A stretch of DNA of 64,000 nt from Henriciella sp. Its GTDB lineage: Bacteria > Pseudomonadota > Alphaproteobacteria > Caulobacterales > Hyphomonadaceae. The position numbers and the translations under genes are program-made. Position 1 is the stretch's first letter, and the number at the start of each line of letters is the position of its first letter. A model generated the notes under the pieces. That model was not told the DNA's origin, made no database searches, and worked only from the letters and a program-made list of their open reading frames with translations. The DNA lies in NCBI GenBank assembly GCA_017642885.1, contig JAEPOM010000001.1, positions 62,001-126,000 on the forward strand, given 5' to 3'. Below are positions 1-8,883 of the stretch, piece by piece.

Positions 1-3
1 CCC

Positions 4-2628
4 ATGAAACGTCTCCTGATCATCCTTTGCGCTGTAATTGCGGCCCTGTTGGCAGCTGCTGTGATTATTCCGTTTTTGATCCCGACATCGGTTTATAAAG
101 CCCAGATCGAGAGCGCGGCTACCGACGCGCTCGGCCGTAAAGTAACGCTGAGAGGCGACCCCAAACTCTCCATCCTGCCAGTGATTTCCGCGCGAATCGA
201 AGGCGCTGAGATTGCCAATCCGGACGGATTCTCTGATCCGCTGATGATCGAGGCGGGCGCCCTGCAAGCCAATGTCAAACTCCTGCCATTGCTGTCGCGT
301 CGGGTCGAGATTGGCAAGATCACGCTGGATGATGCGACAGTGCGTCTGGAACGCCTCGCGGATGGCCGCGTCAACTGGGTGTTCGGAGATCCCAATCAGG
401 AAGGCAGTGAGACCGATCCGGAGTCCGGATCCGGCGGGTTTAAGACCGGCATCGATCGCGCTGCGCTTTCAAATGCCTCCATTTCCTATCGCGACTGGGT
501 CACCGGCGAACAATATGTGCTGACGGAGTTCAACGCGTCAGCCCAGCTGAAGGCTCTCGATAAGCCGCTGACATCGAACGGTGACGGTCGCCTCAATGGC
601 CAGCCTTTTGATTATCGCATCCGACTCGACACCTTGCAGCAGCTGACCAGTCAGCAACCCGTAATCCTCGACGCAAAACTCGGCACTATTTATGGCGATG
701 TCGTTTATGACGGCGCACTCACGCTGGCTGAAGCACCGGTGCTGGATGGTGCGTTTGAGGTGGAGTCCGATACGCTGGGCCAAGTACTGACCATACTGGG
801 CGACGCGGACCTACCGATCGTTGCAAGCGCTCTCAAATCTGTGCGCGCCAAAGGGACGATCAGCGGCCCTGCCATGACCGCCGCGATTGATTTTTCAAGC
901 ATGAAACTCGCCGCCACGGGTCTCGACCTCGACTACCGGGGAGAACTTCAACTTGGCACTGAGCTTAGCCTGAACGGAACGGTCGACTTAAACGCGGCAG
1001 ATGCGCAGAGGCTTCTCAAGCCTGGGCATCCTTGGACCTCAATCCTGACCCTATTGGGCGACGTGGATCTCCGCGCGACCTTGTCTGGTCCGCTTAGCGC
1101 ACCAAACCTGACTGGCATTCAGCTGAAACAACGCAGCGTTGATCTGGCGACGGATTATTCCGGCGATATCTCTTTGGCCAGCGATCAAGCCGTGAACGGA
1201 ATGCTCGACTTTAGCAGCGACAACCCGCGCAAGGTTCTCGAGACCTTCGGAACCGTGCTTCCCGAGGGCGAATCACTGAACGCGCTCTCGATCAAAGGTC
1301 AGACCACGGGAAGCCTCATGGCGCCTCAGTTGAGCGGCGCGTCTCTTACTCTGGACGATACCAAGGCCACGGGCAGCGTAGGTGCAGATCTTCGCGGTTC
1401 GCGTCCGCGCATTGTTGCCGACCTCACAATGGACACGCTTGATGTCACGCCTTTCCTTGGCAGCGGCTCTCAACAGCAAGACCAGACGCCAAGCCTCAAT
1501 GAAGACTGGGATGATACGCCGTTTGATCTTGCCGGGCTCCGCGCGGTTGATGCGACGATTACCGTTGCCGCCAACACGGTTGTAATTGACCAGATCACGC
1601 TGCAGGACGCTTTGCTCAACACCCGCCTCGACGATGGTCGTCTATCCGCCTTGTTCCGCCGCGATGACGACACGCCCGGCTTCCGGGTCTTTCAGGGCGA
1701 CTGGTATGGAGACCTGGTGCTGGACGCATCTCGTTCCACGCCGACCCTGCAAGTCGAAGCTTTGGCCTCCAGCATTGCCGCGCAAGAAATGCTGACGGCG
1801 CTGACCGGGTTTCAGAACCTGAGTGGGCTTGGCGATGTCCACGTCAATATGAGTTCGGAAGGCAACAGCCTGAAAGCGCTGATCAATGGGCTCGACGGCA
1901 AGTTTGAGTCAGATCTCAATCAAGGCGCTTTGAAAGGTCTGAACCTTGCCAAGATGGTGCGCGATACCACCAATCTGGGCGAGCTGCTGCGCAGCGGAAA
2001 TCTGAACATTGCGAGCTTCAGGGATGCACTCTCTCCGGAAGCCGAAACGGATTTTTCCAGCTTCATCGGCAATCTCGATTTTAACAACGGTGTTGCCAGC
2101 ATCACCGATCTCAGCATGGAGAATCCGGTCGTTGGTATTACCGGTGCAGGCCGCATCGATCTTGGCGCTCGAACCCTAGACATCAGCCTGACGCCGCGCG
2201 TTGATGTGAATGCTGCCGGGGGTGGATCAACCATCGGCATCAATAGCATTCCCATTCCCGTGCGCGTTTATGGCAGCTGGTCGAGCGTTCAGTTTGGTCT
2301 GGATCAGAGCGCGGTTCAGGCCGAGCTGACAGCGCGTTTGCGCGGGCAAGCGGCAAGCGAAATTGGCGACCGCATTGGCGGTGATGCGGGCCGGATCATT
2401 GGCGACATCATCGGCGGTCAAAGCGCGCCGTCCACCACACCTTCCAATGAACCCGCCGAAGCGCCGGAGACAACTGAAAATGGTGAGACGGAACCCGCGG
2501 AAGAACGTGATCTCGAAGACGAGTTGAGAGACCGGGCGCTGGATGCCCTGTTTGGTCGGCGCAATTCCGAGCCGCCGGCAGAGCAAAGTCCGGAGCCGGA
2601 AACACCCGAGACCGAAACGCCCAATTAG
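4..2628 (+). CDS. AsmA family envelope protein
   Basis: An 874-residue protein of the AsmA/TamB-like superfamily, inner-membrane-anchored periplasmic proteins linked to outer-membrane assembly and lipid transport. What is seen: one N-terminal hydrophobic segment (about residues 4-27), then a long beta-rich body with AsmA features, including a conserved C-terminal stretch (about 650-760) around NGVASITDLSMENPVVGITG. The last 75 residues are Pro/Glu-rich and low in complexity. The start is the ATG at base 4; only three bases precede it, so a ribosome site cannot be judged, but the N-terminus looks like a natural membrane anchor. It converges on the M1 aminopeptidase gene with two bases between the stop codons. 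The exact substrate is unknown. Confidence 0.88.
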   Translation: MKRLLIILCAVIAALLAAAVIIPFLIPTSVYKAQIESAATDALGRKVTLRGDPKLSILPVISARIEGAEIANPDGFSDPLMIEAGALQANVKLLPLLSRRVEIGKITLDDATVRLERLADGRVNWVFGDPNQEGSETDPESGSGGFKTGIDRAALSNASISYRDWVTGEQYVLTEFNASAQLKALDKPLTSNGDGRLNGQPFDYRIRLDTLQQLTSQQPVILDAKLGTIYGDVVYDGALTLAEAPVLDGAFEVESDTLGQVLTILGDADLPIVASALKSVRAKGTISGPAMTAAIDFSSMKLAATGLDLDYRGELQLGTELSLNGTVDLNAADAQRLLKPGHPWTSILTLLGDVDLRATLSGPLSAPNLTGIQLKQRSVDLATDYSGDISLASDQAVNGMLDFSSDNPRKVLETFGTVLPEGESLNALSIKGQTTGSLMAPQLSGASLTLDDTKATGSVGADLRGSRPRIVADLTMDTLDVTPFLGSGSQQQDQTPSLNEDWDDTPFDLAGLRAVDATITVAANTVVIDQITLQDALLNTRLDDGRLSALFRRDDDTPGFRVFQGDWYGDLVLDASRSTPTLQVEALASSIAAQEMLTALTGFQNLSGLGDVHVNMSSEGNSLKALINGLDGKFESDLNQGALKGLNLAKMVRDTTNLGELLRSGNLNIASFRDALSPEAETDFSSFIGNLDFNNGVASITDLSMENPVVGITGAGRIDLGARTLDISLTPRVDVNAAGGGSTIGINSIPIPVRVYGSWSSVQFGLDQSAVQAELTARLRGQAASEIGDRIGGDAGRIIGDIIGGQSAPSTTPSNEPAEAPETTENGETEPAEERDLEDELRDRALDALFGRRNSEPPAEQSPEPETPETETPN

Positions 2629-2630
2629 GT

Positions 2631-5330
2631 TTATTCGCTGAAGAAAGCGCGCGTTTCCGCGCCTTTCGCCGCTTCGAGGGCGGCACATAGCTCAATCCGC
2701 TCGACAGTTTGCGTCAGCGATCGCTCGTGGCCTGGAACGTCATCTCCGTGCGTATCAAACAAGGCGACGAGATCGTCCCGCGCTTCGAGGGAGCACATCC
2801 GCCGTGCCAATGCCGGACTGGAGCGTTTGCGCTGTCGAGGAATGACATTCAGATAGGATGCAAAGTTTGCCTTCAACCATTCCCAAGTGGCGTCCTGGGT
2901 TGCACTCTGCTGCATCTGTCCTTGTACGATCGCCAGCGCTTCACGCGTTCCAAGCGTCCCAGACAGAGCGAGATCCAGAATACGCTTTGAAAGGTCGGGG
3001 TCTTGATTTTGACCGATCGCATAGGCCACGGCTTGCTCGAATACCGGGTCATCATAGTCCGTTCGCACCGCGAGCAAACGATCTATGAAAGGCTCGCCAT
3101 AGGTTTGGACGCCGATCGCCATACCGGTGAGATATTCGTCTGTATTCAGCGTGCGCTCTGACGAGACGCCGTCCAGGCCGATATAAGCCGCCGCGGCATC
3201 AGCGAGGCTTTGGCGCAGCGTTGCATCCTGCCCGGATCCGATCAGAAATTGTTCGAGACTAGACTTCATGATCGCGAGTTCAGGGTCGTCGCTGCCATGC
3301 TGGTCCAACGCTGTATAGCGGTGCTGGAAGACGTCGATCACTGCTTCACGATACCCTGCGAGTGCCGTCTCGTCATTCGCTAGCAGGCGTTCGAACCGAG
3401 TTGCCTGACGGATCGCAGCTTGCACAACACGCCGCTCCTCGTCCCGCACAGCCTCGTCAATGAAGCGCCAGATGGTATCCACATCGAGGCGCCCGGCAGC
3501 AAACTCTGCGCCGGCACTATCCAGCGTCGACAGTTTCTCACCGGCGCTCAACTGGTCAAACGCCCGCCCCAGGTCTTGCCACTTCTCGTAAGGCAGGGAG
3601 AAGCGGTAGTATCCGGTACCATCGGCGTTCGGCATGATCCAATCTGTCTGCGCGCTCGCCTCAGAACTCACACCGCCAGACAATAGCTGAGACGCGTCAG
3701 AGATCAATTCGCACTGCCGCGTTCGTCCTTCCCAATCGCCCATTCCCCAGCAGAATGGGATGACCCAGGTGCGGTCGTCGACAATGCTGCTGCCGAGCGG
3801 GGCATAACGCGATTGTGTCACCCGGTATCCGCCTGAGGGCTCAGACGACAGCGTCAAAAGAGGCAACCCGCTTTGACCAACAAAGCTCTGAAACGCGCGG
3901 GTCAGATCTGGTTCACCGGTTTCCCGGCCAATAATCTCAAAGAATTCCGGGCTCCCCGCGACGCCGTCCTCATACGCCTCGACATAACGCCCGAGCGCCG
4001 GTCGGAACTTGTCGGCGCCAAAATAGGCGTCAACCATGCCGATCACCGCGAGACCCTTATTGTACGTGATCGAATCATAAGCGTTGCGGACATTTTCATT
4101 GAGCGCGATTGGCTCGCGAACGGCCCGGGCACTGGCCAGACTATCCAGGTCCATGGCCGAAATGCCGTCGACAATCGCATCCAGTTCGAACCCTTCGCCC
4201 GGATAGAACTCTGACAGACTTGCGCCCTCGCCCCAGCTGGCAAAAGCTTCCTTCAGCCAGAGATCATCCCACCAGGGCGGCGTGACCAGATTGCCGAACC
4301 ACATGTGACCGACTTCGTGCGCATGGATGGCCAGCAAGCTGCGTCGCGCGGCTGGACCAATATCGTTGCTGGCAAGGATCCGGCTCTCGCGATAAGTGAT
4401 CGCCGCCGCGAGTTCTGTGGCCCCAGATGGCCATTGCGGGGCCGCAACAATGTCGAGCTTTTTGTATGGATAGGGCTGCTCCAGCGCCTCTTCGAAGATG
4501 CGGACAAGATCTGGCGCGGTTTCGAGCGCGAGGCCGAGCTCACTCCCCTTTCCACGCCGGGCAAACCCGCGCAGAGGGATTGGCTCTGACCGGATCTCGT
4601 TTGGCGGGATCATACCCGCATCCACGACATCAAAACTGCCAACCGCCAATGAGAGCAAGTAAGTCGGCAGTGGCCGCGTTGTCTCGAATGTCACCGTCTT
4701 CAGCCCGTTCTCCAGGCGCTCAACCGACGCCTCGGGCGCATTAGAGATGGCGGAATCTGTCTCTGGAATGGTCAGCGTGATGTCGAACGGCGCTTTGAAA
4801 GCCGGTTGGTCAAACCCCGGCATAAAGCGGCGCGCCTGAATGCTCTCAGACTTGGCGAGGGCGTAGGCATCGCCCTGCTCCGTTACCTTGAAAAGGCCCG
4901 AAAGATTGGCGTCAAAAGGAGCGTTGTAATCGATCTCGACGAGCACTTTTCCCGGATCGACGGTCTGGCCAAAATCGAGCCAGGCAACGCCGGAATCCAA
5001 GGCTGGCTCCCAGACACCGTTTCGCGGAGCTTCGTTCTCGACACTGGATCGGACAGCGGTCACCTCAAGATCTCGACCGTGCAGATAGAGACCGCTTGAT
5101 CGCTCCGTTACGTCCAGAGTTATAGCAACGGTTCCACCAAACCGGGCTTCACGCGGATCCAGCATCAGATCAAGTTTGTAATGCAAGGGATATGGAGTGG
5201 GCTCTAACGGTCCCGGGGGTGCAAGTGCGATCCGGTCTTCAACGCCCAGGTCAACCACCTGCGTCGGGACCACGCCAGCATTGCACGCACAGAGCAGGCC
5301 GCAAAGCAAAGCCATGATTCCTGATCGCAT
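2631..5330 (-). CDS. M1 family aminopeptidase lipoprotein
   Basis: A zinc aminopeptidase of family M1 (about 899 residues), probably lipid-anchored and acting in the periplasm or at the surface. The start at 5330 is chosen over an upstream one because GGAGAACGAA precedes it and it gives a lipoprotein signal ending in LLCAC. The zinc motif HEVGH (338-342) is followed 18 residues later by the third ligand Glu361 in LKEAF. The exopeptidase motif, normally GAMEN, reads GATEL (303-307), followed by the expected ITYRE, so the substrate N-terminus site is altered. The C-terminal half is helical, as in ERAP-type enzymes. It is divergent from the luciferase-like gene, with a 62-base gap to hold both promoters. 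Confidence 0.9.
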   Translation of the reverse strand: MRSGIMALLCGLLCACNAGVVPTQVVDLGVEDRIALAPPGPLEPTPYPLHYKLDLMLDPREARFGGTVAITLDVTERSSGLYLHGRDLEVTAVRSSVENEAPRNGVWEPALDSGVAWLDFGQTVDPGKVLVEIDYNAPFDANLSGLFKVTEQGDAYALAKSESIQARRFMPGFDQPAFKAPFDITLTIPETDSAISNAPEASVERLENGLKTVTFETTRPLPTYLLSLAVGSFDVVDAGMIPPNEIRSEPIPLRGFARRGKGSELGLALETAPDLVRIFEEALEQPYPYKKLDIVAAPQWPSGATELAAAITYRESRILASNDIGPAARRSLLAIHAHEVGHMWFGNLVTPPWWDDLWLKEAFASWGEGASLSEFYPGEGFELDAIVDGISAMDLDSLASARAVREPIALNENVRNAYDSITYNKGLAVIGMVDAYFGADKFRPALGRYVEAYEDGVAGSPEFFEIIGRETGEPDLTRAFQSFVGQSGLPLLTLSSEPSGGYRVTQSRYAPLGSSIVDDRTWVIPFCWGMGDWEGRTRQCELISDASQLLSGGVSSEASAQTDWIMPNADGTGYYRFSLPYEKWQDLGRAFDQLSAGEKLSTLDSAGAEFAAGRLDVDTIWRFIDEAVRDEERRVVQAAIRQATRFERLLANDETALAGYREAVIDVFQHRYTALDQHGSDDPELAIMKSSLEQFLIGSGQDATLRQSLADAAAAYIGLDGVSSERTLNTDEYLTGMAIGVQTYGEPFIDRLLAVRTDYDDPVFEQAVAYAIGQNQDPDLSKRILDLALSGTLGTREALAIVQGQMQQSATQDATWEWLKANFASYLNVIPRQRKRSSPALARRMCSLEARDDLVALFDTHGDDVPGHERSLTQTVERIELCAALEAAKGAETRAFFSE

Positions 5331-5392
5331 TTCGTTCTCCAGCTTGTTTCCGCAGCTTGTTTCCGTCCCCTGCATAGCGCACAAGACGGAGG

Positions 5393-6412
5393 ATGAAACC
5401 CGTACTTTCCATTCTTGATCCATCGCCAATTTTCAAAGGGCGAACCGCCGCGGATGCGCTCAACGAGACCCGTGCGCTGGCATCCGCAGCCGACGCCATG
5501 TCCTATCGATCTTATTGGGTCCAGGAGCATCACAATGCGACGAGTTTTGCTGGCACCACGCCTGAAATCCTGATGGCGGACCTCGCGAGTCGGACCGAGC
5601 GGATCAGCCTTGGATCAGGCGGCATCATGCTGCCCAACTATTCTCCCCTTAAAGTCGCTGAATGGGGCCAGACACTGAACCAGCTCTATCCCGGCCGGAT
5701 CCAGATTGGCCTTGGCCGCGCGACAGGCGCAGACCCGCGCGCCTCTGCGGCGCTCTTGGGACCAGGCGGACAGAACTTTCCAGCAATGCTGCGAATGCTG
5801 ATGGACTGGATGCTGGATGCGAGCGGGCAGATCCCCTTGCCGGGCGACCACCGCGCGAAAGGTATCGCCGCGAATCCGCCGGGCGATAATCCCGGGCTGT
5901 GGATGCTCTGTTCCTCACCGGGCTCAGCGGCGTTCGCGGGACAGATGGGATTGAAGCTCGCCTTCGCCGACTTCTTGAATCCCGGCGGCGCCAAAGAGGC
6001 GCTGGCCGCATATTTCGACGCTTTCGAACCCTCCCCGTTTTGCGCGGAGCCTTATGCAGGGATCGGGCTCGTGGCGCTCGCAGCCGCAACTGATGAGGAA
6101 GCAATTCGCCTCGCTGCTCCCATCAAAGCCTGGGCTCTTGGTCGAGGGGCGGGTCAATTCAATCCGTATCTGAGCGTCGAGGAGGCTGAACAAGTTCTTG
6201 AAGACGCCCCGCTCATTCCGGCGGCGCGCGGGATTATCGGCTCAGCCAATTCAGTGGCGCAGTCGCTTCTTAACGTGGCAACGGAAACGGGCGCCAGCGA
6301 AGTGTTTCTGCTCACCATAACCGACAGGCTCGACACGCGGATCGAGAGCTATCGTCTGATCGAACAAGCGGTCGCCCGTCTCACCGCAGGTTCGGCAACA
6401 CCGCCACAATAG
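5393..6412 (+). CDS. LLM class (luciferase-like) flavin-dependent oxidoreductase
   Basis: A 339-residue protein of the bacterial-luciferase-like monooxygenase superfamily, MsnO8-like subgroup, TIM-barrel enzymes using FMNH2 or F420. Family features seen: WVQEHHN near residue 45, GSGGIMLPNYSPLKVAE near 75-92, and PGRIQIGLGRATG near 103. The substrate cannot be told. GGAGG lies directly against the ATG, an unusually short spacing, so initiation may be weak or use a nearby codon. Its 3' end overlaps the M14 carboxypeptidase gene on the other strand by 32 bases. Confidence 0.85.
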   Translation: MKPVLSILDPSPIFKGRTAADALNETRALASAADAMSYRSYWVQEHHNATSFAGTTPEILMADLASRTERISLGSGGIMLPNYSPLKVAEWGQTLNQLYPGRIQIGLGRATGADPRASAALLGPGGQNFPAMLRMLMDWMLDASGQIPLPGDHRAKGIAANPPGDNPGLWMLCSSPGSAAFAGQMGLKLAFADFLNPGGAKEALAAYFDAFEPSPFCAEPYAGIGLVALAAATDEEAIRLAAPIKAWALGRGAGQFNPYLSVEEAEQVLEDAPLIPAARGIIGSANSVAQSLLNVATETGASEVFLLTITDRLDTRIESYRLIEQAVARLTAGSATPPQ

Positions 6413-7517
6413 CCTCGACGGCATCGCGACCAAGCTGTTTGGCACGTGTTGGTGACCAGCCAAACTCTGCGTTCGGCTTGTCGGCATTATCCTTGAACGG
6501 CATTTCCAGCGTCATGGCGAGCGCGTCGAAATGTTGTGCCAGCGCGTTCGAGCAGATTGTCAGATTGGCTCTTCCGGGCGTGTTGACGGGGTAGCCATAC
6601 TTGGTCTGAAACTCACCATTGGAAGATTCGACATATGTCTGCTTGAAGCTCTGCTGCAGGTCCGCCAGACGATTGGACCAGTCCGGTATGCCTTCAGTTC
6701 CTGCAATGAAATTGTATGGCAGCGCCTCATCGCCGTGCACGTCCAGCGCGAAGTCGAGGCCGGTTTCCTTCATCTTTTCCAGGACCAGATAGACTTCCGG
6801 GCTCTTCTCCATGCTCGGATCGGCCCATTCCCGATTGAGGTTCACGCCTGCGGCGTTGGTGCGCAAATGACCGCGGGCGCTGCCATCCGGACACATGTTT
6901 GGCACCATATAGAGGACAGCGTGCTCGCGGAGGATTTGCACCGCTTCGTCGTCTTCATCGCCGAGGCGTTCGAGGAAGCCTTCCATCCACCACTCTGCCA
7001 TTGTCTCACCCGGGTGCTGGCGCGCGGTGATCCACAGCGACCGCTTCGCCCCACCCGCAGAACCGACTGTGATCAGATCCATATCGCGCCCGTCCAGCGT
7101 TTGACCGAGGACGCTGACCTGAGCGTCGGAAATCGCCCCGGCTTGCGCGATGAGTTTGCGATGACGACCCGTAGGATAAGGTGCAAAATAGGCCACATAA
7201 ACCGACCCTGCCCCGGTCTCGGCATGGATAGTCAGCGCTTTGCCATCATACTCCGTTTCGACCCGGTGCCAGTGCTCGAGATCGTGTGAGATAACGGCCT
7301 GATAGTTCTCCCAGCCTTTTGGGTAAGCTGCATCACCGGCATTCTCGATCACCATGCGCAGCGGCGCGCCTACAGGTCCTGTCACGCGAAAATAGAACCA
7401 CTGATAAAAGTCAGATCGGTGATCCCGGGCGATTTCCAGGCGGATATTTTTGGGGTCGTTCTGGTCTTTAACAATGATGTTTCCGCCATCGAAGGCGGAG
7501 GATACCTGCACACTCAT
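6381..7517 (-). CDS. M14 family cytosolic-carboxypeptidase-like metallopeptidase
   Basis: A 378-residue zinc carboxypeptidase of the cytosolic carboxypeptidase (CCP/M14B) type, with no signal peptide. The N-terminal 150 residues form the CCP-type beta-domain; the catalytic part has HPGE (zinc His168 and Glu171), the NLNRE motif (Arg229), DVHGDE (zinc His261) and TLEMP (catalytic Glu338). Eukaryotic relatives remove glutamates from tubulin; bacterial substrates are largely unknown. The start at 7517 overlaps the stop of the upstream old-yellow-enzyme gene as ATGA, so the two are probably translationally coupled. The catalytic set is complete, so it should be active. Confidence 0.88.
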   Translation of the reverse strand: MSVQVSSAFDGGNIIVKDQNDPKNIRLEIARDHRSDFYQWFYFRVTGPVGAPLRMVIENAGDAAYPKGWENYQAVISHDLEHWHRVETEYDGKALTIHAETGAGSVYVAYFAPYPTGRHRKLIAQAGAISDAQVSVLGQTLDGRDMDLITVGSAGGAKRSLWITARQHPGETMAEWWMEGFLERLGDEDDEAVQILREHAVLYMVPNMCPDGSARGHLRTNAAGVNLNREWADPSMEKSPEVYLVLEKMKETGLDFALDVHGDEALPYNFIAGTEGIPDWSNRLADLQQSFKQTYVESSNGEFQTKYGYPVNTPGRANLTICSNALAQHFDALAMTLEMPFKDNADKPNAEFGWSPTRAKQLGRDAVEAIVAVLPNLR

Positions 7518-8830
7518 GTGATCTCTTTCGCAGCCAGATCGGCGTGGTAGGCCTTCGCCATTCGCGAGTCGATCCCCTGCATCTTCAGAAAGGCGCTGAG
7601 CACGCCCAGTTTGCGGTTCGGTTCTAGTCCGTCGGCGATGCGGTGAAGCTGGGTGTAGTACCAGCCCTGCATGCCGAAGCCATTCAGCGCCTTGAACAGG
7701 CCAATCGATGAATTGGGTCCAAAAATCCCCGGACCAATCCGAAGCGTCTTTTCCCATCGTGGCAGTTCTTTCACAGCGCCAGAGATCAGCTGGGCCGGAG
7801 CATCCACGTCAACGCATAGCGGACGTCCGAGACCAATCAGGTCCGCCTCACCGCCTGCCAAGGCGTCATTCATGCCCTCCAGTGTGCGGAACCCGCCCGT
7901 GACCATTAGCGGCATCGTCGCAACGGCCTGAATTTCTTTGGCATAGTCCAGGAAATAAGCTTCACGGCGCTTCGTGCTCTCACGCGCGCCATCTTCGTGC
8001 GCGGGTTTCAAGCCTTCCATATCCATCATTTTCGGCTGCTCGTAATTGCCACCAGAGATCTCGACAAAATCCAGACCGAGTTCGTTCAGCATGCCGATCA
8101 CTGCGGTTGAGTCTGATTGCGAGAATCCACCCTTTTGGAAGTCAGCTGAGTTCAGTTTGACTGACACCCCAAATCCTGGGCCTGCTTCTGCCTTGGCAGC
8201 GTTCAGCACCTCCAATAGAAGGCGCGCGCGGTTTTCCAGCGCGCCGCCCCATTCATCCTCGCGTTGATTGGTCAGCGGTGAGAGAAACTGGCTCATTAGA
8301 TAGCCATGCGCCGCATGGATTTGCACACCATCAAACCCGGCCGCACGCGCCGCTTTCGTGGCTATGGCGTACTTTTCGATCAGGCGCTTGATATCATCGC
8401 CGGTTAGCGCGCGAGGTGTGCCGAACTGTCCGCCTGGCAAATCAACCGCGATAGCACTTGGCGCATCGGGCTGTGGATTGACCATTTTCTGGGTCTGCCG
8501 CCCGGCATGGCTGAGCTGCATGACGGTTTTTCCGCCACCCGATTGGCACGCCTCTGCCCATTTTGCGAGCATTACAGCATGTTCATTCGAAGGTGGGCCG
8601 TCGATTGCGACATTTCCTGGCGCCTCCAGATTTCGCCGATCGACGAGGACATTTCCGGTGATCTGCAGACCAACGCCGCCATCCCCCCAGGCCTTGTACA
8701 ATTGCAGATGGCGGTCGGTGACTTCGTTGCCGGGATTGGCCAGGCGCTCAGTCATCGCTGCTTTGACCAATCGGTTGGGTATTTCCACTCCCGACGGCAG
8801 GGTTAACGGCGTATTAATCGAATTCGTCAT
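7514..8830 (-). CDS. NADH:flavin oxidoreductase / old yellow enzyme family
   Basis: A 438-residue FMN-dependent ene-reductase-like TIM barrel. Seen: the N-terminal PNRLVKAAMTERLA segment, the FMN/substrate segment IHAAHGYLMSQFLSP with the His pair, and the following NQREDEWGGALENRARL signature typical of the OYE-like family (the 2,4-dienoyl-CoA reductase-like branch). It lacks the C-terminal 4Fe-4S/FAD domains of full dienoyl-CoA reductase, so it is a single-domain enzyme. AAGGA lies about 10 bases before the ATG. It is first of two genes with the M14 carboxypeptidase (ATGA overlap) and divergent from parE. The first codons contain a CtrA-type box that more probably serves parE. Confidence 0.88.
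   Translation of the reverse strand: MTNSINTPLTLPSGVEIPNRLVKAAMTERLANPGNEVTDRHLQLYKAWGDGGVGLQITGNVLVDRRNLEAPGNVAIDGPPSNEHAVMLAKWAEACQSGGGKTVMQLSHAGRQTQKMVNPQPDAPSAIAVDLPGGQFGTPRALTGDDIKRLIEKYAIATKAARAAGFDGVQIHAAHGYLMSQFLSPLTNQREDEWGGALENRARLLLEVLNAAKAEAGPGFGVSVKLNSADFQKGGFSQSDSTAVIGMLNELGLDFVEISGGNYEQPKMMDMEGLKPAHEDGARESTKRREAYFLDYAKEIQAVATMPLMVTGGFRTLEGMNDALAGGEADLIGLGRPLCVDVDAPAQLISGAVKELPRWEKTLRIGPGIFGPNSSIGLFKALNGFGMQGWYYTQLHRIADGLEPNRKLGVLSAFLKMQGIDSRMAKAYHADLAAKEIT
8803..8817 (+). promoter_or_regulatory. CtrA-type box TTAA-N7-TTAA upstream of parE
   Basis: A perfect TTAACGGCGTATTAA lies 67 bases before the parE start codon, just inside the 5' end of the divergent oxidoreductase gene. 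TTAA-N7-TTAA is the known binding consensus of the cell-cycle regulator CtrA in Caulobacter and relatives. The same pattern did not turn up in the other intergenic gaps I read. Assignment to parE is inferred from position. Confidence 0.5.
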
Positions 8831-8844
8831 GATGGAAGTCCTTG

Positions 8845-8849
8845 GAATC
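8845..8849 (+). promoter_or_regulatory. GANTC (CcrM methylation) site in the parE promoter region
   Basis: GAATC sits 35 bases before the parE ATG, between the CtrA-type box and the ribosome site. GANTC is the target of the CcrM adenine methylase, and its methylation state guides GcrA-dependent transcription in Caulobacterales. The pentamer is common by chance, so the weight comes from its pairing with the CtrA box. Confidence 0.35.
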
Positions 8850-8883
8850 AGTGGGCGAATGGGCTTACGGGGAGAAAACCATT

